64,000 nt of DNA from Phascolarctobacterium sp. (GCA_030523325.1 JAUNIS010000007.1:217-64216); one strand, 5' to 3'. Positions 17,378 to 25,019 are shown, counted from the first letter of the stretch. Made by a program: numbers and translations. Notes: generated by a model from the letters alone, not told the origin.

Positions 17378-19417
17378 TTAAAATTCTAGACCGATGCGTC
17401 TGGTTACAGTTTTAAGCCTATGAGTTTTGTCTATGAAATCTTCAGAGCTTAGAGTCTTAAGCGATTTCTTGTCATACTCTTCCCCAGGCTGTTCAGACAA
17501 TCTCAACGCGTGTTGCATTATCGCCTGTTCTAGCAAGTTACGAACAAAGCGACCATTACCGAAGTTATCCTCTTTAAGTGCGTTGGCGAAAATTTCCTCA
17601 CACTTAAATCTTGCATCATTTGACAACTCGTAGTCCTGTTTATCCACCATTAGTTCAAGAATGCTAATCATTTCCCTTGCGTCGTAGTCGGGGAAATTTA
17701 AATGAAAGGCAATTCTACTTTTCAGCCCTTCATTCTGATTGAGAAACTCTTGCATTTTATCCGGATACCCAGCGAAGATTACAACCACATCATCTCGATG
17801 GTTTTCCATGAGTTGGACCAGAGAAGTAATAGCTTCTTGTCCGAAATCATTTCCTGAGCCAACGAGAGAATATGCTTCATCTATGAAGAGCACGCCACCT
17901 TTAGCTGCTTCAAACTTTTCTTGCACCAAATTTGCAGTCCATCCTACATATTTTCCTACGATGTCTGCGCGAGAACACTCCACTAGTTTATCGCTCTTGG
18001 TAATGCCGCTAGTAGCCAGAATTTTAGCAAGAAGTCTTGCAACAGTCGTTTTGGCACTGCCAGCGTTACCACTGAACAACATATGGAGAACCTGTTTGGC
18101 GTTTTTCAACCCCTCCTTTTGTCGTTGTTGATTGATCTTATGAGTAGCCAGCAACTGTTTCACCAACAATTTCACATCCGTAAGACCAACCATATTCATA
18201 AGTTCAGAATATGCATCGTCACTACTTGTTACTGTCGGGATTGACTCATTTACCTCCTTATAAGATTTATACACAACGTTTTTCAGAGTAGATATTCGCC
18301 ATTTTCTGTACAAGGAAAGTACTTCTTCAGAAGTATAACCCTCTTCGCGTTCCGGCACAGAGAAATTCTTGGGATTATAGTAGGTAGATAACTCTGACTG
18401 TTTGATGATTTCCGCTACTTCCTTCGATGCTTTAACCGCATTCATTTTGCCTTCCTTAAGCGTAATGATGTTTAAGTCATCAGCAAGCTTTTGCGTAAGT
18501 GTATCGCAAAAATTATCCCTGCCAGAAATCTCTACAAATACTCCTAGTGTATGTTCACCCACACGCTTCATGACATCACTAATGGTGTCGATAATCGAAG
18601 CGGCTTCTTTTTCGTATTTCTTGGCGTCAAAACCATAACTAGTATCCAACACCAACGTAGAGCCAATTGCTCTTCTTGCAGCGAACTCTAAATCCTGACC
18701 TTTTGCAGCCATAGGATTCAGATTATATACAATGTCGACTCTATTGCTCAAAAGACGATTATTGCTATTAAGACATTGAACAAGCAATTCTGCCATCCTA
18801 CAAGCCATATCTGTCGTTGTTGCCAGCAATCTGTAATGTACAGGGTGACCAGCATATCTTTTCTCATTATCTTTAGAAAAAATACGTCTAATTTCATCCG
18901 TGTAACTCTTATCAGCGTGAAAGCTACGTGCTCTCGCTAATGCCTTTACTAAGTTCAGTTCCTCTTCTGGAACAACTTTTTGAACTAGAGCGTATTTATC
19001 TGTTTCAAGAAGCGTTTTGAGTTTCTTGAACAATTCTTTTCTGTAGGACGCATGATCATCACGAATTGCTTCCAAGATAAACTGAGGAGATATTTCGCAG
19101 AAATCAACGTGTGTAACTGTATTGTTAAACTTTTTATTTACCTCCTCCTTGATACGTTCTCTCAAAGTGTTCAAACATACATTGCCCCACTCAAAGCAAG
19201 CGCAAATATGAGCTTCGTAATTCAACTTCTCGTCTAACTCCTCGCTAAACTGTCCAACACCTGGAAGTTCGTCTTCATAGTAGACTCCTAAAATAGGAAT
19301 CCCTAATTCATCAGCAAGTCTCTTTACGATATTTTGCAAAGTTTTAACTGCTGCAGAAGAATTCTCTGTGGTATTCAAGTTTTGATATGTCTTTACTCTC
19401 ATGTCGAATGCTATCAT
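17378..19417 (-). CDS. AAA+ ATPase (SpoVK/CbbX-type) with large unknown N-terminal domain
   Basis: About 679 residues. The C-terminal third is an AAA+ module: Walker A SGNAGSAKTT (about 452-461), Walker B GGVLFIDEAYSL (about 510-521), sensor 1 near VVVIFAGYPD, Arg finger in GLKSR and sensor 2 in GNGRFVRN. This grade matches SpoVK/CbbX-type remodelling ATPases. The first 390 residues match nothing I recognise. The protein ends RRIGLEF; IGL fits the [LIV]-G-[FL] tripeptide that Clp ATPases use to dock on ClpP, and clpP is the next gene upstream. Start at the fourth codon of the longest frame, because AAAGGA is then 8 nt away. Preceded by promoter element 2. Confidence 0.8.
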   Translation of the reverse strand: MIAFDMRVKTYQNLNTTENSSAAVKTLQNIVKRLADELGIPILGVYYEDELPGVGQFSEELDEKLNYEAHICACFEWGNVCLNTLRERIKEEVNKKFNNTVTHVDFCEISPQFILEAIRDDHASYRKELFKKLKTLLETDKYALVQKVVPEEELNLVKALARARSFHADKSYTDEIRRIFSKDNEKRYAGHPVHYRLLATTTDMACRMAELLVQCLNSNNRLLSNRVDIVYNLNPMAAKGQDLEFAARRAIGSTLVLDTSYGFDAKKYEKEAASIIDTISDVMKRVGEHTLGVFVEISGRDNFCDTLTQKLADDLNIITLKEGKMNAVKASKEVAEIIKQSELSTYYNPKNFSVPEREEGYTSEEVLSLYRKWRISTLKNVVYKSYKEVNESIPTVTSSDDAYSELMNMVGLTDVKLLVKQLLATHKINQQRQKEGLKNAKQVLHMLFSGNAGSAKTTVARLLAKILATSGITKSDKLVECSRADIVGKYVGWTANLVQEKFEAAKGGVLFIDEAYSLVGSGNDFGQEAITSLVQLMENHRDDVVVIFAGYPDKMQEFLNQNEGLKSRIAFHLNFPDYDAREMISILELMVDKQDYELSNDARFKCEEIFANALKEDNFGNGRFVRNLLEQAIMQHALRLSEQPGEEYDKKSLKTLSSEDFIDKTHRLKTVTRRIGLEF

Positions 19418-19496
19418 GTTTGTCATCCTTTCTATTCTCGCACCAATTGCAGTTGTCTTTTTTATACATCAAATTAAAGCGACTTGCTCCGTACAA
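19344..19496 (-). CDS. Possible small ORF overlapping the AAA+ gene start (50 aa)
   Basis: A TTG-started frame with a very strong Shine-Dalgarno (AAGGAGG, 7 nt upstream) that runs 74 nt into the AAA+ gene in another frame. The peptide has a CNWC pair and a basic middle (ENRKDDKHD). It could be a leader peptide controlling AAA+ translation, or chance. Nothing similar is seen elsewhere in the window. Confidence 0.25.
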   Translation of the reverse strand: MYGASRFNLMYKKDNCNWCENRKDDKHDSIRHESKDISKLEYHREFFCSS

Positions 19497-19553
19497 CGAA
19501 GTACCTCCTTAGGACGAGAGCCGTGCTTTCATTTTCGTCATCAAATCTCTCAC

Positions 19554-19589
19554 ACTATATTTATCTAGCAATATTATGAAAATCTGCAT
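19554..19589 (-). promoter_or_regulatory. Island promoter element 2 (TGCAGA-17-GATAAA)
   Basis: Minus strand ATGCAGATTTT, then GATAAATATAGT with 17 bp between TGCAGA and GATAAA. Lies about 135 bp upstream of the AAA+ start codon, between it and clpP. Confidence 0.6.
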
Positions 19590-19630
19590 CAGCAGTTTCA
19601 TAATTTTTATTTTCTTTGTCAGCAAACTAT

Positions 19631-20230
19631 TTATTTCAGGCTATAAGCCTTAGGCGGACAGTCAATGATAGCATCAACTATCCCCATCTTCAGTGCCTCT
19701 TCTGGATCCAAGTAATTGTCACGCTCGCATGCCCTGGCAATACTTTCGTAACTTCGATTACAGTTTTTTGAGATTATGGTATAGATTTTCTCCCTTAGCT
19801 TCAGAATACGTCTAGCGACGATCTCTATCTCAGTAGCTTGCCCCTGTACTCCACCCAATGGCTGGTGTATCATCACCGTTGAATTGGGTAAGCAGAAACG
19901 TTGTCCCTTGGAACCAGACGACAACAAAAAAGCTCCCATAGAGGCTGCCATCCCAGTACATACTGTGATAATCGGACATTTTACTTTGTTCATGACATCG
20001 TAAATCGCCATACCATCACTAATGCTACCACCCGGACTATTGATGTACATGGTAATAGGCGCCTCCGTGTCTACTGACTCGAGATATAAAATCTGAGCAA
20101 TAATCGACATCGCGCTATCGGTATTAATCTCTTCAGCCACTAAAATGATTCTATCCTTCAGTAGGCGTGATACTAAATCATAGTTTCTTTCCATTCCGTT
20201 GTCTTCTTTAACGATTACACTAGGCCACAT
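19631..20230 (-). CDS. clpP: ATP-dependent Clp protease proteolytic subunit
   Basis: 199 residues from the ATG with AAGGAG 9 nt upstream; the longest frame adds 17 unlikely residues. Catalytic triad at canonical places: Ser97 in GMAASMGAF, His122 in VMIHQPLGG, Asp171 in ERDNYLDPEEA. INSPGGSISDGMAIYD is typical. ClpP forms a tetradecameric peptidase fed by a AAA+ partner. Its place in an accessory island beside a non-Clp AAA+ gene suggests an extra, specialised copy; whether the genome has another clpP cannot be seen here. Confidence 0.93.
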   Translation of the reverse strand: MWPSVIVKEDNGMERNYDLVSRLLKDRIILVAEEINTDSAMSIIAQILYLESVDTEAPITMYINSPGGSISDGMAIYDVMNKVKCPIITVCTGMAASMGAFLLSSGSKGQRFCLPNSTVMIHQPLGGVQGQATEIEIVARRILKLREKIYTIISKNCNRSYESIARACERDNYLDPEEALKMGIVDAIIDCPPKAYSLK

Positions 20231-20303
20231 ATTATCTTTCTCCTTTATCACAGACTGCTTTCTATATAAAACGGAAAACAATTTTCCATCCCAAGCCTAA
20301 ACC

Positions 20304-20340
20304 GAAAGAAGAAATAGCTTTTAGGGCTATTTCTTCTTTC
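20304..20340 (-). terminator. Terminator after the Tudor-like gene
   Basis: Perfect 15-bp stem GAAAGAAGAAATAGC/GCTATTTCTTCTTTC just downstream of the 211-aa gene. It separates that gene from clpP. Confidence 0.7.
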
Positions 20341-20347
20341 AATTTCT

Positions 20348-20983
20348 TTATGCAACTTTATCGTTCTTCTCTTCCAAGTCTCCACTTGGTATTAGAGAAT
20401 CGTTCATAGATTTATTCGCTCCGTACAGAGTACCCAAATAGGATTTAACGGCGTTATCATAAGAGGAATCTTCTGTAGACATCAAATTTGCGCCTATGCA
20501 GTAAAATCCTTGCAGCTCTTTTGTCACACCGGAAAAGGCAACGGTCCAACATGGCTTGTTAAGTGGTCTATCAGCTGCTATTGCAACAATCCGACCATCT
20601 CCAAAGTATTTATGGCTAACCTTTAGCCCTAAGACATTTTTTATCGGAGCGCCAATTTCCGAAAGATTACTTTCCATTCTTTTCTGCTCGTTGCTTTTAA
20701 TGACTTTTTCTATCCAAGCATGGAAATGCATTCTTGCATAGAGTCTGCTATATCTCAAAAAGACCCTGACCTTTTTGTCAAAAGCAACATCCTCCGTCTC
20801 AAACTTTTTATTTCCTAAGCAGTAAAGGACATCTAGTTTTTTGACTCCGGATTCAAAAGCTACATGCCAAATAGGTTTCTTTTCTTTTATCGTTTCACTG
20901 ACAGCTACAACGGTACCTTCGCCAAATTTTTTATGAGTAAGTTTGAGACCGATTGCGTTTTTAACAGGCATTTTTCTTTTCAT
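20348..20983 (-). CDS. Tandem Tudor-like (UvrD/PcrA CTD-like) protein, 211 aa
   Basis: Two copies of a 60-residue unit: IGLKLTHKKFGEGTVVAV...WHVAFESGVKKL and LGLKVSHKYFGDGRIVAI...WTVAFSGVTKEL. The pattern V-x-H-x-x-F-G-x-G-x-V is that of the Tudor-like fold at the C-terminus of UvrD/PcrA, known to bind RNA polymerase. No helicase part is present. Each unit ends with a helical stretch (KKVRVFLRYSRLYARMHFH; AVKSYLGTLYG). Start at the ATG with AAGGAG 9 nt upstream. Two promoter elements of the island type precede it. A role in touching RNA polymerase is inference. Confidence 0.55.
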   Translation of the reverse strand: MKRKMPVKNAIGLKLTHKKFGEGTVVAVSETIKEKKPIWHVAFESGVKKLDVLYCLGNKKFETEDVAFDKKVRVFLRYSRLYARMHFHAWIEKVIKSNEQKRMESNLSEIGAPIKNVLGLKVSHKYFGDGRIVAIAADRPLNKPCWTVAFSGVTKELQGFYCIGANLMSTEDSSYDNAVKSYLGTLYGANKSMNDSLIPSGDLEEKNDKVA

Positions 20984-21066
20984 AGTATTTTTCTCCTTTA
21001 CTACATTCTCATATTTTGACAACGACAAAGTGACTACAATTTGTTTTCTGTATCTCAGTACATCTT

Positions 21067-21103
21067 ACTTTAATTATCTTGACATTTTCGCAATATCTGC
21101 ATT
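21067..21103 (-). promoter_or_regulatory. Island promoter element 3 (TGCAGA-17-GATAAT)
   Basis: Minus strand AATGCAGATATTG, 17 bp from TGCAGA to GATAAT, then TAAAGT. About 85 bp upstream of the Tudor-like gene. Confidence 0.6.
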
Positions 21104-21149
21104 GTGAATTTAAAAATTCTTAAAATTTTTTTTGATGTTTTCACCCCAC

Positions 21150-21184
21150 AGTATTTATCTCGACATTTTTCTCAAAACGGCATG
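21150..21184 (-). promoter_or_regulatory. Weak second copy of the island promoter element
   Basis: Minus strand ATGCCGTTTTG, 17 bp between TGCCGT and GATAAA, then TACTGT. Degenerate in the first box, but the spacing and the GATAAATAnnGT part agree with the other sites. Lies 80 bp upstream of element 3. Confidence 0.35.
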
Positions 21185-21235
21185 ACAAATATAAAAATCC
21201 TGACTTTTTCATTGCTCCCATTTTTTGCAATAATA

Positions 21236-21282
21236 AAAACACCTCGTTAGTAAAATCTAATTTACCAACGAGGTGTTTCATC
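21236..21282 (-). terminator. Terminator after the CARF-like 216-aa gene
   Basis: Stem AAACACCTCGTTnGTAAA/TTTACnAACGAGGTGTTT followed by T-rich sequence on the minus strand. Confidence 0.8.
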
Positions 21283-21305
21283 CGCTTTACCTTATAGCCA
21301 CTATA

Positions 21306-21956
21306 TTAATCTACGATTACCTTGTCCAACAGTTTCAAGAACTCAACACTTTGGCCTTTCCTAAAGTCTCCAATTAAACTGTTCAAAATATTCAAACCAG
21401 TGATATCGCATATGTTTGTAGGAGCAGTACGTTCGAAATCGGTATTGCCAGTATATTTTTGACAATAAATCGAATAAACGATTTCAGCATCTTCAAAAAT
21501 CTCTTCAGCAGCAGCTGCTGCAACAAACATTGCAAAGGAATAAGGCTTAGTTCCACGTGTAAAATCAACATATAACTGGTCCTCTGGTTGCAACAATTTT
21601 ACAATTTTTTTAAAAAACACATGCAAGGCATGAGCCCCGGTAACATGCCCTAATGTCTCTACTCTTACGAATTCATACTTGGCGTCCTTCTTTTTCAAAA
21701 TTTCTTCAACTTCTTTTTCGTAAGCAATTAACTGTTTGCCAGAGGCATTGAACTGTTCCTTGCCATTAATAACGTTTGGCTGATAAGAAGAAATAAGCAA
21801 TACTTCCTCTCCATCCTCTACGTATTCATCCACAAAGTAACTCATAGGAAATTGAAATTTTTTCCCTTCAAAATCAAAATCAAAATCGTTGCTACAATAG
21901 CTAGGATTTTGATCATCAATTAAACCAATGCTAGTTAAAAATACTTTTCTTGTCAT
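21306..21956 (-). CDS. CARF-like protein (TM1812/Csx2-like), 216 aa
   Basis: N-terminal MTRKVFLTSIGLID and a central YVDFTRGTKPYSFAMFVAAAA (about 129-149) match the beta strand-loop of CARF domains of the TM1812 (Csx2, DxTHG) group, with THG/TGG changed to TRG. No HEPN or nuclease motif follows; the last 50 residues are helical. It probably senses cyclic oligoadenylate as a regulator or ring nuclease, but could have lost binding. GGAGG precedes the ATG. Its own terminator follows, and no island promoter element precedes it. Confidence 0.6.
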   Translation of the reverse strand: MTRKVFLTSIGLIDDQNPSYCSNDFDFDFEGKKFQFPMSYFVDEYVEDGEEVLLISSYQPNVINGKEQFNASGKQLIAYEKEVEEILKKKDAKYEFVRVETLGHVTGAHALHVFFKKIVKLLQPEDQLYVDFTRGTKPYSFAMFVAAAAAEEIFEDAEIVYSIYCQKYTGNTDFERTAPTNICDITGLNILNSLIGDFRKGQSVEFLKLLDKVIVD

Positions 21957-22077
21957 ATATCCTCCCGAAACCTTTTATGGTTCCTTAAAACCCATTAATC
22001 GCTACTGATTATAATTTATAATCAGGCTATAGTCAAACAAAAACATTATATTCAGAAGATGTACGTTTTATTTTATG

Positions 22078-22296
22078 CTATGCAGCATATTCTAAAACGG
22101 AGTCGATGGAAACTAAAATATCTTTTTCTTCCTTCGCCTTTTTTAAAACAGTACACAAAACCCTACTGCCATATTTTAGACTTGCGAATTTATATGCAAA
22201 TGCTCTGCTTCCGTTAGGCAGTTCCAAATACGCACCGTATCTATTGGTGCCAATTACAGTTCCATAGCAACCGTCAAACACTTCATATTGTTCCAT
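22078..22296 (-). CDS. S1-like RNA-binding small protein, 72 aa
   Basis: Sequence GCYGTVIGTNRYGAYLELPNGSRAFAYK...GSRVLCTVLKKAKEEKDILVSID has the rhythm of an S1/OB fold: G-x-V, YGAYLEL, then a V-x-V strand and a D-ILVSID end. One domain only. Start at the second Met, since GGAGG then lies 8 nt upstream and the longer frame would use TTG inside it. Preceded by promoter element 4. Possibly a single-strand RNA-binding regulator. Confidence 0.55.
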   Translation of the reverse strand: MEQYEVFDGCYGTVIGTNRYGAYLELPNGSRAFAYKFASLKYGSRVLCTVLKKAKEEKDILVSIDSVLEYAA

Positions 22297-22332
22297 AGTT
22301 TGTTCCTCCAAAATTTATCAAATTTCCATTAC

Positions 22333-22369
22333 ACTGTATATATCCTGGAAGGAACTTAAAATCTGCATT
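22333..22369 (-). promoter_or_regulatory. Island promoter element 4 (TGCAGA-17-GATATA)
   Basis: Minus strand AATGCAGATTTT, 17 bp between TGCAGA and GATATA, then TACAGT; about 40 bp upstream of the S1-like start codon, directly after the terminator of the preceding transcript. Confidence 0.65.
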
Positions 22370-22390
22370 GGATTTATTCTAAAATTAGCA

Positions 22391-22426
22391 TAAAAAATAG
22401 CAGCCAACTCATATTTAGAGTTGCTG
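22391..22426 (-). terminator. Terminator of the sigma-like transcript
   Basis: Stem GCAGCnACTC/GAGTnGGCTGC with TATTTTTT following on the minus strand. It lies after the 31-aa ORF, so that ORF would be on the same transcript as the 329-aa gene. Confidence 0.75.
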
Positions 22427-22442
22427 CACTTCATTAGTTTGC

Positions 22443-22538
22443 TTATTTGCTATTAGCCAAAATTATTTTTATCAAATCTCCCATAGTAGGGCGATCATCA
22501 CATGGTTTTTTGTAGTCCACTTTTTCACCTTCTTTCAT
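22443..22538 (-). CDS. Possible small ORF after the sigma-like gene (31 aa)
   Basis: Peptide starting MKEGEKVDYKKPCDDRP and ending LIKIILANSK, 63 nt downstream of the 329-aa gene and before the shared terminator. The ATG has no Shine-Dalgarno; a GTG six codons later has GAAGGTG in front and may be the true start (25 aa). Too short to classify. A co-transcribed small regulator of the 329-aa protein is one option. Confidence 0.35.
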   Translation of the reverse strand: MKEGEKVDYKKPCDDRPTMGDLIKIILANSK

Positions 22539-22601
22539 CCAAAAATCTTATTTCGTATATTTAAATATAAAAATCACAGCAATAATTAAAGAAAGGGGGA
22601 C

Positions 22602-23591
22602 CTACAGACAAGCTGCAGATCCCTTAGAAGCTAGAGCGTTTAAGTTCTTACGCGCGAGCACGAGGCTTTTAAGTACAGTTTCACGCTTATTACCGGTGTA
22701 GGAAACGATGGCGTCAACAACACTATCAAACTCTGGATGAGAACCCAGAAAAGACTTGAATGGATTGTCAACATATCGTTCCAAATCGGTTTTTACATCT
22801 CCATCATCCAATGGGGTGTTATGAATATGAAACGTCACCAAGAGGCTTACGTACTTTTGCGTATTGACGTTACCAGCAGAATATACTCTATCAAGTTTAT
22901 TCAGCATGGCATCGACAATGGAACGTCTTTGAGCATAACGATTATATACTGTATAATCGCTAACACAAGTGGATCCTTCCTCGCCATCATCGTCAGAAGT
23001 AACGGTATCACTTGAAACATAACTAGTTTCTAAGATATCGCAATATCTCTCGATGTCTTCTGCGTAAAAGCCCTTTGAGCTCATATACTTCTCTACCTTG
23101 TCTTTGTTCAGTACATTGAATCTCAAATTCAAACCCTTAATGCCTCTTCTTGAAGCTGTGTCAGTGAGAAACACACGTACAGCGTGCTCAGTTGCTTTTT
23201 GGTTATCGCCTTGTTCGTCATCAAGCTTACGCTTAATGATTTCACCCTTTTGGCGATTGTACACGGAATTGGCCAACTGCATCGCAGGAATTACTTTTCC
23301 CGTTTTCTCATCAAGCTTTCCGTAGTTTTTGAGTGCATAGTCAACTGCTTTGACAATGATTTCACCATCGTATTTAAACGCGTTGGGTTTGTCAGTCAAG
23401 AGTCCGTCATCATATGCACCAGAAGAACCACAGAATGCACTAAAGTGCTTAGCTTGCATGAATGCAAGACTAGCCTTTTCTCTGTAGTTTTCCTTTTGAG
23501 CTTCACTGAGACCACTATTTTGGTATGCTACTACAGCTGCTTCAAATTTGTTGGTTGCTTGGTTTTCTTTTCCGTTGAATTGTTTTTCCAT
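22602..23591 (-). CDS. Divergent sigma-70-like factor (candidate), 329 aa
   Basis: I do not recognise the whole protein. Residues about 71-122 (KYDGEIIVKAVDYALKNYG...AMQLANSVYNRQKGEIIKRK) follow the layout of sigma region 2 (helix, aromatic/acidic turn, helix with basic end). The last 40 residues (SVVDAIVSYTG, then NKRETVLKSLVLARKNL) look like the region 4 helix-turn-helix ending in RARxxL. An acidic linker (SDDDGEEGS) lies between. Unlike its neighbours it has a consensus TTGACA-17-TAAAAT promoter, as would suit the regulator of the odd promoters around it. GGAGG is 8 nt from the ATG. A structural or phage-type protein is the alternative. Confidence 0.4.
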   Translation of the reverse strand: MEKQFNGKENQATNKFEAAVVAYQNSGLSEAQKENYREKASLAFMQAKHFSAFCGSSGAYDDGLLTDKPNAFKYDGEIIVKAVDYALKNYGKLDEKTGKVIPAMQLANSVYNRQKGEIIKRKLDDEQGDNQKATEHAVRVFLTDTASRRGIKGLNLRFNVLNKDKVEKYMSSKGFYAEDIERYCDILETSYVSSDTVTSDDDGEEGSTCVSDYTVYNRYAQRRSIVDAMLNKLDRVYSAGNVNTQKYVSLLVTFHIHNTPLDDGDVKTDLERYVDNPFKSFLGSHPEFDSVVDAIVSYTGNKRETVLKSLVLARKNLNALASKGSAACL

Positions 23592-23807
23592 GTTATATTC
23601 CTCCTTGAATTTGGGCAGTCATAGCTACCCATATTAATAAACATCCTTCAAGAATTCCAAAACATGCATTCATCGAAAAGCCAAACAACTATGTCATTAA
23701 AGGCAGAATATGAAATTGTCAATGTACGTGCAACCTTTATAACTCAACTGATGACCACAACCTAGAGAAACTCACTCCCTCAGCAACAATCATCGTTGAA
23801 TTATTTC

Positions 23808-23836
23808 ATTTTACCAAAAAAAAATAATGTTGTCAA
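23808..23836 (-). promoter_or_regulatory. Sigma-A-type promoter of the 329-aa gene
   Basis: TTGACA (23831-23836) and TAAAAT (23808-23813) on the minus strand with 17 bp between; the spacer contains nine T. This leaves a 5' leader of about 210 nt. Confidence 0.75.
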
Positions 23837-23865
23837 TATATTATTTCAAAATTTTTAAGAATTTT

Positions 23866-23899
23866 TATATAGATGCAGAATATACTCTGCATCTATATA
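23866..23899. promoter_or_regulatory. Perfect 14-bp palindrome containing ATGCAGA
   Basis: Arms TATATAGATGCAGA and TCTGCATCTATATA around a 6-nt loop, 10 bp after the stop codon of the 47-aa peptide and 30 bp before the promoter of the 329-aa gene. It can act as a terminator hairpin, but it also carries both boxes of the island promoter (ATGCAGA, TATATA) in palindromic form. Confidence 0.6.
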
Positions 23900-23912
23900 A
23901 CTCCTTCATCAG

Positions 23913-24056
23913 TTATTTAGAACATAGCTTATATGCTCCGTAAGCTGCCAGGCCGCCAACTGCTACTGTACCAGCCATAATAGCAATACCAGCAGGAGAC
24001 TCTGCTCTCACTCCGAACAGAACGAGCCTAACACCATTTGCGATCGTGATGCTCAC
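23913..24056 (-). CDS. Small membrane peptide, 47 aa
   Basis: GTG-started frame with AGGAAGG 6 nt upstream. One hydrophobic helix (SPAGIAIMAGTVAVGGLAAYG) and a short AYKLCSK tail. Shares the VAVGxxAAYxxY pattern with the 55-aa peptide at 34688 and loosely with the 40-aa peptide at 14688. Driven by island promoter element 5, about 85 nt upstream, and followed by the 23866 palindrome. Confidence 0.6.
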   Translation of the reverse strand: MSITIANGVRLVLFGVRAESPAGIAIMAGTVAVGGLAAYGAYKLCSK

Positions 24057-24111
24057 TTAATCACCTTCCTTTCCTGTATATCAAGTTACGCACCATATAG
24101 ATTTAAGCAAC

Positions 24112-24199
24112 ACTTTTGTCTGAACCATAACGGTTCTTCTACTTAATATATCTAGTATTAAAATCAAAATCTGCATTCTTTTTGTCAAAAAAATTAAAA
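24112..24199 (-). repeat. 88-bp promoter-bearing repeat, copy 1
   Basis: Identical to 27874-27961 apart from one base. Holds island promoter element 5. Copy 1 ends next to the left end of the IS66 remnant; copy 2 begins at an isolated IS66-type end. Confidence 0.9.
24141..24177 (-). promoter_or_regulatory. Island promoter element 5 (TGCAGA-17-GATATA)
   Basis: Minus strand AATGCAGATTTTG, 17 bp from TGCAGA to GATATA, then TTAAGT. Upstream of the 47-aa peptide. Confidence 0.6.
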
Positions 24200-24381
24200 T
24201 TTTTTTATTAGAGTGTAAGCGTCAAACCTAACGGGGATTCCACCTTCAAATTCAATAATGTATAATCGTCGTGCGGGATTTTCTCACACGATTTTTTCTT
24301 TAGAGCAAATTAGAGTGTTTTTACCACTGTCGTAATCGCTCTAAATCACTCTAATCATACAGAACAGGAAGTGTGTAAAAC

Positions 24382-24726
24382 ATGTCAACAAGTCTCCAGT
24401 CCTTGAATGAAAACCAGTCAATACAAGAATGGGCAACCAGAATAAAAGAATGCCGTAACAGTAACATGACTGTTAGGGGCTGGTGCTCAGAGCAAGGCAT
24501 CAGTACCCATACATTCTATTATTGGCAGAAGAAAATTTTCAATATAGTTTCTGCTCAGAGACACGAGACAGAATTCGCAGAAATACCTTTGGTTCCTAGT
24601 CCCGTTTCTTTGCCTTCACAAGATGTTCTCGCCAAGGTCAGAGTCAATGAGTTCGAAGTAGTAGTTCCGTCTGCCTCAAACATCGAGGAGCTTGCAAAAC
24701 TTTTTGCAGTGCTGAAGAAATATTAA
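24382..24726 (+). CDS. tnpA: IS66 family accessory protein TnpA (OrfA)
   Basis: 114 residues with the MTVRGWCSEQGISTHTFYYWQKKI helix-turn-helix of IS66 OrfA. Seemingly intact, but its partner genes are missing, so the element is not autonomous. Confidence 0.85.
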   Translation: MSTSLQSLNENQSIQEWATRIKECRNSNMTVRGWCSEQGISTHTFYYWQKKIFNIVSAQRHETEFAEIPLVPSPVSLPSQDVLAKVRVNEFEVVVPSASNIEELAKLFAVLKKY

Positions 24727-24764
24727 AGGATGCAGCCATTGAGCACGTCTACCTTGCGTAATGA

Positions 24765-24941
24765 AGCGCTGTTATCTATAGTCTTATTGAAACAGCAAAA
24801 GAAAATAAACTTGATCCATACCGTTATCTCGTGTACGTGCTTGACACAGCGAGAAAGCTTGACCAGACTCAGCCCAACTGGGTTGACGTGTTGCTTCCTG
24901 AAAATGCACCAAAGGAACGCAGCGTAAATTTTAGAAAATAA
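24765..24941 (+). pseudogene. IS66 transposase C-terminal fragment
   Basis: Open frame SAVIYSLIETAKENKLDPYR ... LDQTQPNWVDVLLPENAPKE is the C-terminus of IS66 transposases. No start codon; the rest is deleted. Confidence 0.85.
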
Positions 24942-25019
24942 TATTTCTTTGACAGGACCACTTAGCGCGGTCCTATTTTTTTTGAGGGTTTGCGCGTTAG
25001 ATTTGACGCTTACCTTTAT

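Larger units (their letters stand above)
24215..25013 (+). mobile_element. IS66-family deletion derivative (799 bp)
   Basis: Terminal inverted repeats begin GTAAGCGTCAAAcCTAACG at the left and the same with one change, read inward, at the right. Inside are an intact small OrfA (24382-24726) and only the last 55 codons of the transposase. The middle gene and most of the transposase are deleted. The 8 bp flanking each end differ (ATTAGAGT and CTTTATTT), so there is no target duplication; later rearrangement is likely. Could be moved only in trans. Confidence 0.85.

Noticed and set aside
24730..24927. 65-codon frame in the IS66 remnant
   Set aside because: It is the wrong frame; the transposase C-terminus is read in another frame at 24765-24941.
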